Shown: positions 20,201 through 32,200 of the stretch, piece after piece
Numbering within the stretch: the stretch's first letter is position 1
Layout: every line of letters begins with the position of its first letter
Source of the DNA: Comamonadaceae bacterium PBBC1
GTDB taxonomy: Bacteria > Pseudomonadota > Gammaproteobacteria > Burkholderiales > Burkholderiaceae_C
Direction of reading: 5' to 3'
Length of the DNA stretch: 64,000 bases
Assembly (NCBI GenBank): GCA_002256145.1
Contig: NKIP01000005.1
Coordinates: forward strand, 65,618-129,617
Notes under the pieces: generated by a model
The model's input: only the letters and a program-made list of their open reading frames with translations
What the model was told of the DNA's origin: nothing
Database searches by the model: none
Made by a program: the position numbers and the translations under genes

Positions 20201-23200
20201 GGCCACAGCCTTGGCCGTCACGCTCGAGTCGCCATGGCCCAGCACCGCATTGACCAGCATGTTTTTGCCGCTCAAAGACAGCGGTCCATTGGCCAGCACC
20301 TGCACGTTGGTGTCCACCTCGGACAGCGCCACCGACACCCCCATGCCCACGCCGCGCCCGACCGAAACGCCCAAAGCGTAGGCGTCTGCGCTGGGCGTCG
20401 ACAAGGCCAAGAGCGACAAATCGCCCGTGCCCGCGTCGAGCACCGTGTTGCTGGCCAGGGTCAAGGTGACCGAGCCACTGTCGCTGGCGGTCGCGCCTGC
20501 GCCCGATCCTGCATACACACCGGCCGAGCCCCCCGTGGCTTGGGCGGCGGCTGTCGCACTGCGTTCGGCTTGCGCCGTCCAGCCCGTGCCGCTGTGTTGG
20601 CCGCTCACCGTGGTGGCCACGCTGCCCGACTGCGTGGCAGTGGCTGTGACCACCCCCACCGAAACCACCCCTGCGGTGGCACCCACCGCTTCGCTGCGCA
20701 TGGACGCCTGGTCCAGCGCCTGCACATTCACCGATCCCCCGGCACTTGACGTGCCGGCCAAACTGGCCGTGCTGGCCGTGGTGTTGGAGGCCACCGACAC
20801 CGCGGCGCCCACGCCCACAAAACCGCCCGCGCCCGAAATCGCCCGGCTCTCAACGGCCGGAACGCCCTCGCTGGGCGTGCGGTTGCCCGACTGAATGTCG
20901 ATGTTGCCGGCCACGGCCATATTGCCCACCGACACCCCCGCGTGGTTGGCCCCGCCCAGCAGGGTGATCGCCACGCCTGCACTGATGCCGGCCGCTCCGC
21001 CCAAGGCCACAGCCCCAGCGTTGTTGTCCACCGAGGTGCGGTCCAGACTGGCCACCGTCAGTGAGCCGGCCGTGACCGTGGTCGCGGCCACCGTGGCCGA
21101 GGTGCGGTGGCTGCCCGAGGCCCCTGCATACGCCCCTTGGGTGTCGTAGCGACCGCTGTTGTTGGCCGAATCGCTTTCGGCCGTGGTCAGGGCCGAGCCC
21201 GAGCCTTGTGAACGGTTGGCTTGGGTGACCGAGCCAATTTGTCCCAGGGTACTGGAGCTGCCGGTCAATTCGCTGTTGGCATTGCTGTCGGGCGCACTGC
21301 CAAACACCAACACGCCCACCGCACCACTGACACCCACAAAACCGCCACCGCCTGCGGTGGCCGTGATCATGTCGATGTTGGCCTCGCGCTCGGCCTTGAC
21401 ATTGAGTGCACCCGAGACCCGCACGCTGGAGGCGTCCACTTTGGCCACCACCGTGCTCTTGCCCACCACCACGTTGGCCGACGAGCCAATGCCCGCCACG
21501 CCACCCACGCCAATTTGCCCGGCATTGTGGTTCAGCGTCACCGACTCATTGGCCGTGACCGACAAAGAGCCTGCACCCGAGGCCTTGTTCAAGGTCACCC
21601 GCGAGGTCTCGCCCACCCCAGTGGTCACCACCGCCGTCAACACGCCATCGCCCAGCGTGCGCACATCGGCGGTGTAACTGCCATCGGCGTTGCGTGTGGC
21701 CGTGACCGAACGTGTGCCATCACCCACCGTGACCACGGCTGTGCCGGTGGGCTGAATCCCGCTGTCGCCCTTGAGCACAAAACGCACCGCACTGTCGTTG
21801 CGGGCATCCACCTGGTCAAAACTGGACAAAGTGGCAATGCGTGTGGCGGCCACCGGCAAAGCGCCCAACACCGGGGCGGTTTCAGAGCTGTTGATGCCGG
21901 TGGATTTGAACAAGGTCGTGCTCGACGCCTTGCTGGTGTTGCTTTCGGTCAGCACCACCTTGGCCATCAAGGGGCCGTCGGCCAGACTGGCCACGTTGGC
22001 GGTGTAGGTGCCGTCGGACTGGCGCACGGCGGTCACTGTGAGTTCGCCATCGGACACCGTGACCACGGCCGAAGCCGGATTGACCCGGCCATTCAAGTCG
22101 TTCAGGCTAAAGCGCAGCTGGGTTTGGTTGCCCGTGCCCACCGCGTCGTAGTCCGACGCCAGGGTGATCGCCACCGGCGCATTGTTGGACGAGGCCACCA
22201 AACCTGTGGCCAAGGTGCGCCGACTCAGTGAGGACGTGCCGGTCAGGCCCGCCTCGGTGGCACCCTCCATCACCGTCACTGCAGCGCCCACGGCCACGCC
22301 CGCCAAGCCGCCCACGGCAGCGGCTGCGCTGACGGCAAACGATTCGGTGCGGTTGTCGGCATCAATCACCACGGCCCCATCGGCCTTGAGGGTGGTGTTG
22401 TTGACTTTGGCCCGCACGGTCGAGCCCGACACATTGACCGTGAAGCTCAGGCCCGCGCCCAAAGCGCCACCCCCTGCAATGGAGCCTGCCACCAAATTGG
22501 CACTGTTGGTGCCATCGGCCACCACCGACACGGTGTCGGCTGCCAGGAAACTGTTTTCAACCCAAGCGTCGGTGGTGCCCTTGAGCAGCACCACATCGCC
22601 GCTGCCGGCCAAACCCGCAGAAGCGCCGCCTGCGGCCCCGACCGAGATTTGCGCCACGGAATTGGTGGACACGGCTTTGACCGCAGCCGCACCCTTGGTG
22701 TACACAATGGCACCCCCGCTGATGTCGGCTTTGGTGCTGCGCTCGACAATTTCGGTGCCCAAGGAACCCGAAACCCCCACGCCGCCGATGGCCAGGGCCG
22801 AGGCCGAGCTGGCCACCATGGCATGGTTGGCGGCCATCACATCCACGGCTTGGTCAGCATGAGCGCCCGTGTTGTTGTTGATGAAATACGACTTTTCGAG
22901 GTAGGCGCGGGTGCTGCCGCCAATTTGGTCCACGTTCATGGCTGCCCCTGCAGCACCTGAAAAGCCGCCACCTGCCACGGCCGTCACCGCCCCGATTTGC
23001 TGGATGGAGGTGGCTTGCACCGCCAGACCCTTGACCGTGCGCGTGCCAAAGCTGGCCCCATTGAGCACCGAGTCCGAGACCTGGTTGATGTTCATCAAAT
23101 TGGGGGCGCTGGCCAGACTCGACTGGCGCACCGTCAAACCATTGCCTTGCGCCAGGGCGTCCAGGTGCGTGTCCAGTCCGGACACACCCGCGCTGGTGTT

Positions 23201-26200
23201 GCTTTTGACGATGTTGGTCAGCACCCCACCGGCAGCGCCCACTCCGGCAGCCCCAAAACCCACGGCTCCGGCTAAGGCACGGATGCGGTCGCGGCTGTTG
23301 GCCGTCACGGCCACCGAGTCGGTGAAGTAAATGCTGGTCACATGCCCATCGGCACCCGCTGTGGCGTGGGTTTCGGAAGTGATGGCACTGACGGCCACCG
23401 AGCCCTGCACCCCCGCTGCACCGGCACTCATGCCCACGGCAATTGTGTCAATCTGGTTGTCGCTCTCGGCCGACAGGACCAGGTCGTCACCCGACAGGGA
23501 CCAATAGCCCAAATTGGCCCAAAAGCGGGCACTGGTTTCGCCTACCACGCTGGCGCGTGTGGCGGTGCCAATGCGGTTGACCGCCACGGCTGCGCCCACA
23601 GCCGCACCCAAGCTGCCCGACACATTGCCCGCCAGCGAATCAATGTCTGCCGCTTGGCGGGCGCTCACCGTCAGGGTGCCGGTGCTGATTTGGTTGGACG
23701 CGGTCCAAACGGCGCTGATCTCGTCTTCGAGCAAGTTGGTGGCGTTCGAGCCCGAGATCGCGGCCGTGCCGCTGGCCCCAGCGGCCACACCGATGGACTG
23801 GATCGAGGAGGTCGAATAGGCGCTCACCAGGGTTGGGCCTGCGGCGCGAACGATGCTGTTCAACACTTCGGCTTTGACCACTTTGCTGCTGTCGGCATTA
23901 CCCGCGGTGCGGCCCAAATAATTCAGGGCCAAAGCTGCGCCGCCCCCGGCCGCGCCGCCGCCGGCCACAGTGCCCGCAAACGACTGAATGCTCGAGGTGT
24001 CACGGGCCAGCACATTCACTGCGCTGGCATTGACCACCAAATTGGTGCTGTCGATTTGCGCCAAGACCGTCGAGGTGAGGGCGTTGGTGGTGTTGGAGCC
24101 TGCCAGGGCCACCGAGCCGCCGCCGGACATGCCGGCCGCCACCGATTTGATGGCCCCCGAAGACGTGGCTTGGACATCGACCTGACCGGGTGCACGCACC
24201 GTGCTGCTGGTCACGCGCGCCGTCACATCGCCGCCGATCTCGTTGACGGCGACTGCCGCGCCCACGGCCGCCCCGCCCGAGCCGCTGATCGTGCCGGCCA
24301 GAGAAAAAATATCGCTGTCGTTGTCGGCCGTCACACTGAACGCGCCGCCGTTGGTGACCTGCAACACGCTCACCGCTTGGGCTTTGACACTGGCGGTGAG
24401 TTGGTTGGTGGTGAAGCTGCCATTGACCGAGGCCACGCCATCGGCCGCGCCCGAGGCGGCCACCGATTTGATTTCGCCGCGCAAGTCGGCATCCACCGCC
24501 ACGGCCGCTGCCGCGTGCAAGGTCATGCCCGACAAATTGGCCTGCACCGCACTGCCCACTTGGTTGACGGCAATGGCCGCGCCAAACGCACCGGCAGCGC
24601 TGCCCGACACATTGCCTGCAAAAGTGCGCACCGTGGCCGCGTCGTCGGCTTGCACCGTCAGCGACGTGGCCGTGCCATACAGCGAGCCCCCTGACCAAGT
24701 GGCCGTGATCTCGTCTTCGAGCAAGTTGGTGGTGTTGGAGCCCGTCACGGCGCCGCTGCCGCTGCCACCCACCGCCATGCCCATGGACTGGATGGTGGCG
24801 GTGGACAAGGCCTGCACCTGCACAGCCCCGCCTGAGCTCATGCTGCTGTTGACCACCTCGGCCTTGACCCCTTTGCTGCTGTCGGCGTTGGTGGCCGTGC
24901 GACCCAAAAAGTTGAGCGCAAACGCCGCGCCACCTGCGGCCGTGCCGCCCCCGGACACCGTGCCTGCAAACGACTGGATGACCGAGCTGTCCAGCGCCTT
25001 GACCCGCACCGACGACGAAGACGCCGATTGCGTCACGCCACTGACTTGCGCCAACACCTGGGAGGTGATGGCGTTGGTGGTGTTGGAGCCTGCCAAGGCC
25101 ACAGTTCCCCCGCCCGACATGCCGGCCGCCACCGATTTGATGGTGCCCGACGACGTGGCCGTGACCCCCAAAGCGCCTGTGGCCCGCAAGGTGCTGTCGG
25201 CCACCCGGGCGGTCACATCGCCGCCCATTTCATTGACCGCCACCGCCGCACCGATGGCCGCAGAGCCCGAGCCGCTGATGGTGCCCGCCAAAGAAAAGAT
25301 GTCGCTGTCGTTGTCGGCGCTCACGGTGAACGCGCCACCGTTGGTGGCTTGCGTCACGCTGGTGGCCTGGGCTTTCACGCTGGCCGTGAGCTGGTTGGTC
25401 GTGAAGCTGCCGTTGACCGAAGCCCCACTCGAAGCCGCCCCCGAGGCCGCCACCGACTTGATCTCGCCACGCATATCGGCATCGACCACCACCGCAGGTG
25501 CCGCGTTCAGTGTCATGCCCGTCAGCGTGGCCTGCACCGCACTGCCCACCTGGTTCACGGCAATGGCCGCACCAAACGCGCCCCCGCCGCTACCGGCCAC
25601 ATTGCCCGCCAAGGTGCGCACGGTGGCCGAGTCATCGGCTTGCACCGTGAGCGACGTGGCCGTGCCATTGAGCGAGCCGCCCGACCAAGTGGCAACGATG
25701 TCGTCTTCGAGCAAGTTGGTGGTGTTGGAGCCCGACACCGCGCCGCTGCCGCCACCGGCCACGGCCATGCCCATGGACTCGATCAGCCCCGAGGACAGGG
25801 CCTGCACCTGCACCGCCCCGCCAGAGTTCAAGCTGCTGTTGAGCACCTGGGCCTTGACCCCCTTGCTGCTGTCGGCATTGGTGGCCGTGCGGCCCAAAAA
25901 GTTGAGCGCAAAGGCTGCGCCGCCCCCAGCCGTGCCGCCCCCGGACACGGTGCCCGCAAACGACTTGATGATGGAACTGTCGAGCGCCTTGACCCGCAAA
26001 GACGAGGACGCCGCCGACTGCGTCACGCTGCTCATTTGCGCCAGCACCTGCGAGGTGATGGCGTTGGTCGTGTTGGAGCCCGCCAAGGCGTTGGTGCCGC
26101 CACCGGCCAAACCGGCCGCAATCGATCCAATGTTGCCCGACGAGGTGGCATCGACCTGAACGGCCCCGGTGGCCCGCAGGGTGTAGCTTTGCAGGCTGGC

Positions 26201-29200
26201 GGTCACGTTGCCGCCAATTTCGTTGGTCGACACGGCCACGCCAGCGCCGGCCGTTCCAGCCCCGCTGATGGTGCCCGCCAGGGAAGCGATGTCGGCATCG
26301 TTGTCGGCCAGCACCTTGAAGGCACCGCCGTTGCTGTTTTGGCTGCCGCCCACCACCAGGGCTTGCACATCGGACTCGATCACGTTGCTCGTCACGCTGC
26401 CGTTGATGGCCGTGGTGCCCGCACCGCTGCCCGAGGCGGCCACCGAGCGGATCGAGCCGTCGAGCTTGGCGTCAACGGTCACCGCCACCGGCGCCACCAA
26501 CACCGAATCTTTCAGGCGTGCCGTGACCTTGAAGTCTTCAGGCCCCTTGCCCATGTGGTTCACCGCCACCGAGCCCCCAATCGCCCCGGTGCCCCCGCCC
26601 GTGACCGCACCGGCCAAGGACTCGATGCTGCCCGCTTGCGAGGCGTGCACCGTGAGCGTGGTGGCCGCGCCGTTGAGGGTGCTGTTGTCCACGTTGGACA
26701 AGGTCGTTCCATTGAGCACGTTGGTGCTGGACGAACCTGCAGCGGCATAGTCTTTGCCACCGGCCAAGGTCACCGACAAAGTCTGGATGCTGGCGTCCGA
26801 GTCGGCCAGCACCGACACCGCCGTGCCCGCGTTGATGGTGGACGACAAAATTTGCGCTGAGCGTGTGCTCTCGATGGTGTTGTAGCCCAAGGCCAAAGCG
26901 CCCGAATAGCCCTTGGACGCCGAGACGCCACCGGCCAGTGAGCGGATGCGGGCGCTGCTGGCACCAGTGCCTTCACCGGCTTGCACACGCACCGTGCCCC
27001 CGGTGACGGTGGACGTGCCAATGCGGGCTTCGGTCACATCGGCCGTTTCGTTCACGGTCACGGTGCCTGCAAAGCCCACATTGCCCGTGGACGCTGCGCC
27101 CGAGGCGGCTACCGACATCACATCGCTGGTGTTGCTGGCTTGCACCTGCACCGTGCCCGAACCCACGTTGACAGTGGTGGCGTCGATGGTGGCGGCATTG
27201 CCCGCCGAGCGTGTGCTGATGGACGAGCCGCCCGAGGTGTAGGTGCGTGTGCCGTTTTGGGTGTAGGCCACGGCAGCGCCTGCGGCCTTGCCATTGCCCC
27301 CGCCCACGGCAAAACTCAGGTTGCCGGCCAGGCCAAAGGTGTTGCCATTGGTCTCGGAGTTCACGCTCAACTGACTGGCCGTGACCGTGCCGCCCGTCAC
27401 TTGCGCCTGGGTGCGCTGACCCATCAGGTTCACGCTGGCCGAGCCCATGCCCGAAAACTTGCCCTTGGTCGCCCCCACGCCCGCAGACACGCCCACAATG
27501 TCGGCGCGGCTGATGGCGGACACGCTCACGCCGCCGGTGGCGGTGATGCTGCCATTGAGCTGTGCACCGTACGTGGTCTGGATGTCGTTTTGTACATACG
27601 ACAGTCCCAGGCTGGAGGCGTTGTTGCCCAGCGTCACGCTCAGGGTGCCCGCCACGCCCACCACACTCTCGCCGCCCACCGCATCTTTGAATTCGCTGGT
27701 GTAGCCGTTGCTGGCCGAACTCATCTCGAAGTCGATCACCTCGGACGCCCGCACCGCACCGATCAAGCTGTCCAGCGTCGCCGTGGCGCTGGCGGCCGTG
27801 CCGCCACCTTGCACGACCAAGTCACCCGTCAGGTTGACCACCGCGCTGTTTTTGACGCCCGCACTCACGGTGGTGCTGACGTGGTTGGTCACAAACGAGC
27901 CCATGAGTTGGCCAGCCGAAGTCGCGTCGCTGCTGGTTTGCACCCCCGCCACCGCGCCCACGCCCACCACTTTTTGCGAGGACAAAGCCAGCACCGACAA
28001 GTCGTGGGCTTGGGTGATGGCCCCGCCCGAGACCTGCGCCTGTGTGCTGCCCTTGGCGTTGACAATCGAGACGGCCGCACCCACCCCGGCCGAGCCCTTG
28101 CCCGTGCTGACGGACAAGGCACCACCCCCCGCGCCAATGCGGCTGCGGTCATAAGCCACCACGGTCACACCCGTTGCCGTGGGGCTGGCCACATTGCCCG
28201 TGACGGTGGAGTTTTCAATCGACGCCAGCGTGTCATCGTTCGTGGTGGTGACCGAGGCCGCTCCCACCACCGACACGCTGGTCTTGCTGCCTTTGGACAG
28301 GTTGGCCGAAATGCCCGTGGCCACAGCCGTGCGCTCGCCCGACTTGATGGCCTGCACGTTCAAGCTGGTGGCGGTGTCGGCCAAGTCGGTCACGCTGCTG
28401 TCCACAATGCGTGCGGTGGTGTCGTCGTCTGATTTTTGCAAAGCCACAGCGCCCGCAATGGCGGCGCTGAAGGTGGTGGACGCGTTTTTGGACATGGCCA
28501 AAGCCCCGCCACCGGCCACGCTCACTTGGGTCAGATCGGACAGCGCCCGCACCGTCAAACCGAGGGTGCCTGAGCCTTCGGCCTTGATCACGGCGCGGTC
28601 CACCAGCGCTGTGGTGTCCAGGTCGGTGGTGTTGGTGACAATCGCACCGGCCCCGGCAATGGCAAAACTCGGCGGCTTGCTGGCGGCCGGCTCGCTGGCG
28701 GCTGCGCTGTCCGAGCCCGAGCCTTTGGCCGGTTCGCTGGCTTCGGCCACGGGGGCCATGCTGGCATCGCTGCCGTCCAGCTGGGCTTGGGTGTCGGCCG
28801 AATCGGTGGCGGTTTTGTCGGCCAGGTTTTCGCCGGTGCTCTTGGGGGCGGTGGGTGGTTTTTCGCCCGCTGTGGCCCCGGCCACCGCCATGGCCACAAT
28901 TTTTCCGTCGGTTCGCGCTTCGACCCGCATGGCCCCGGCCACGATGGCCCCCACCGTGCCCTCGGTGGTGTCGGCACCGCCCGAGTCGGCGTCGTTGTCA
29001 CCCACATAGGCGCGGGTGTCGCCGGTGATGCTGTTGATGGCCAGGCCAATGCCCACGCCCGAGTTCTCGCTGCGCGAGACGGCACCGGTCATGGCAATCA
29101 CCCCCAGCGAGGCGTTCGCTTCCACCGCCACTTGGGTGGCATTCACAAACGCTTCTCGGCTGATCGAGGCGCGGGTGGTTTCCTTGAGCTTGTTGTAAGA

Positions 29201-32200
29201 CGCGATGCCATTGACGGCCACGCCCGCGCCTTGGCCCGAGGTGGGCGAAATCGAGACCAGCCAGTCGTCGGTTTCGGCTGTGGTTTCCAGCCGGAAGGTG
29301 TTGATTTCGGCCCGGTCGGCAATGCCGGCAATGGCCGTGTTGTCGCGCGACACCATTGAGAAGGTGCCCCCCACCGAGGTGCCCGATGCGCCTGCGGCCG
29401 GGGCAGGGCCACCCGCGTGGTGCAAGGTCTGCACATGGTTGGCGGCTTTGACCACCGTGGAACCGGTGAAGCTGCGGGTGAAATTGATCTCGTCCACATC
29501 AGGCCCCTTGGGGGCATCCCGCGTGGTGCTGACAAAGTCGCCCAGCACACCCAAGTCCTTGTCCAGGGCGTAATAGGTCTTGAGGGGGTCGACCAAGTTC
29601 ACCATTTCCACCAGGTCCGATTCGAAAGCGACTTCTTTCACGTCATAAGACCAGGAACCGGCCGCCGTGGTGAGCGTGGTGAGTTTGGCTCCTGTGTCCA
29701 CCCAGGCACGGGTGTCGTTTTTCATGAAGGTCAAGTTCACGGCCCCGGCCGCCGCCAGGTTGGTGGCCGAAGACGTGGCCCCCACGCGGGTGTTGAAACC
29801 GTCCAGCAAAAAGGACGTGCCCCCCATGATGTTGGCATAGGCCGAAGTAAAGCTGCTCCAGTCGAGTGGCAAACCGTTGGTGTAGAACTCGGGCATGTCG
29901 GTGGCCGCATGCACCGCCACATGGTTCGCCGTGATCTGGGCCCCCGAGCCCACTTGGGCACGGGTGGTCATGTTGTGGTCGGCGTAATTGAAAGCGGCAG
30001 CCAGGCTCACTTTGGTGCCCTGCGAATCCTTGGTTTCAGACGTCGCTTCGGCGGTGGCCACACTTTGCAACTGGCCCACCAGGGTCTGGGCGTCCACCAC
30101 CGCGTTGCCCCCAGCGGTGACGATGCCCCCCGCACCCACCGAGGCGCGGGTGGTGTGGTGTGATTCCGACCAAGTCAAGGCCCCGGCCAGGCGCAGGGCA
30201 GGGGGTTTGGATTCGGCCGGAGCACCGCCCGATTCCGTGTCCGCGCTGCCAGAGACGTTATCCGCCATGGCCTTGAAGCTGGCCAACAAACCTGCTTCGG
30301 CCGCAGCGCCTACATCGTCCTTGGAGTACTCCAAAGAAGGAGGCAATTGGGCCAACTTGCTTTCTTCTTCGGCAGTTGCATTGGCCGACGTGGCCGAAAT
30401 CGCGTTTTTGGCCGAGGCGTTCATGGCCATCGCGCTGACGTTGCCATCGGCGGTGATTTGCCCGTCCATGGTCACGCTGGTGGTGGACTTTTGCAGCGAC
30501 AGCGCCCCCACCACCCCGGCCGTGCCCCCGCCATAGATCGTCACATCGGCGGTGGTGTCGTATTGGCCCGAATGAAAGGCTTGCAGCAAGGCATCGCCAC
30601 CGCTTTGCAGCGTGGCCCCAGCGCCCACATTGACCGAGGTGTTCACGTCCGAGGTAGAGCCTGCAAACACAATGGAGGCCACGTTGTTTGCGCCGGTGTC
30701 CTTGTTCTTGACACCAGCCGCTGAGCTGGCCATGGTCACCGTGGTTTTGGAGGCGGCCACCAAAGCGATGTCGCCATCGGCCTGCAGGCTGGCCCCACCT
30801 TTGACGTCGACGGTGGTGTTGCCCAGCACGCGGGCAAAACCGGCGCTCAGGTTGGCTTTGGCCGAGCCTTCGGTGGCGGTTTCCACACTCACCGAACGTT
30901 CAGCCGTGGCCGTCAGTGCGATGTTTTCGGTGGCATTGAGCACCGCCGTGGGTTGCACCGTGACGGTCGCATTGCCCTTGGCCTGCACGTACGACAGGCT
31001 GGCTGCAAACGGCAATTTGCTCAGCGCCAGGTTCACGATCTCTTGCTGAATGGCCCCCGAGGTGCCGCCAAACGAGGCGGCCGACTCGATCGAGGCTGTC
31101 AGCGTGACATTGCGCCCGGTCAGTGTGCCCGCCACATCGATGCTGGCGTTGGCCTCTGCCATGCTGATGAAGGTGACCCATTCGCTGGCCTTGCTGGCCG
31201 TGAGTGTGATGTCGCCTGCCGTGAAAGTTGTGCCATTGTTGACGACCGACGCGTCCAGTTTGGCCCCCGACTGCACTGTGATTGACGGGGCGTCCAAGGT
31301 GATGTTGCCGCTGTGGCCCAAAGAGGGCGTTGAGGGGTTGTTGCCGATGGCGGTGGCCGCATCTGCCACACCGCTGGACGAGCCACTGCCCGCTACCACC
31401 TTGCGGGTGTTCAGCGTCACGCCGGAGTTCACCTTCAGGGTCTTGGTGGCGTCCAGCGACAGGTTGGCACCGTTGGTGAAAATGCTGCCCGAGACCTCCA
31501 GGTCTATCGGATCGATGTAGGCCAGGCCGGCTTGGCCCAGGTCGCTGCCCGCGTCCAGGGTTACGCTGTTCAGGTTGATTTGTTTAGCCGCTGACAGCTC
31601 AATGAAACCCCCGGCACCGGCACCGTCACCCCGCGCGGCCAAAGTGGCCCCGGCCGCGTTGCTGGCGCTGCCATGGGCAAACAAGCTCACTTGCCCGCCC
31701 TGGCCGCCACTGCCCAAGGCGGCCGTGGCCGACACCAGGGTCTGTGCCCCCAACTCGATGTTGCCACCGGCCACCACACGCACCCCACCGGCTTGGTTCC
31801 AGTGCGAGGCGTCGGCCAACAATTTGCCGTTCAGCAGCACATCACCCGGGGTGGTGATGTCGATCACGCCATCGCGCTCGACCACCGGGTTCAAACTGCG
31901 CAAATCGCCCAAGTTGACCGCCGAGCCCGCTGCGCGGCCTCCTACCACCACACGGCCTGTGACCGACACCGCTTGCGCGGCGTCTTGACCCTGACCCGCC
32001 ATGATCTGCACGCCATCGCGGGCGTTGATTTCGCCTTCAATGCGCACCGAGCCGGTGTTCGAACGCTCGAACTGCCCCGACAAAATGCCCGTGACCTGGT
32101 TGGCCGACAAGCCGGGGCCAGAGGCCAGCATGGCATCCACAAAGGTAGTGGAGGGCGCGGCAAAGGTCAGCCGGCCCGTGTCGATGCGGCCATTGGGGCC

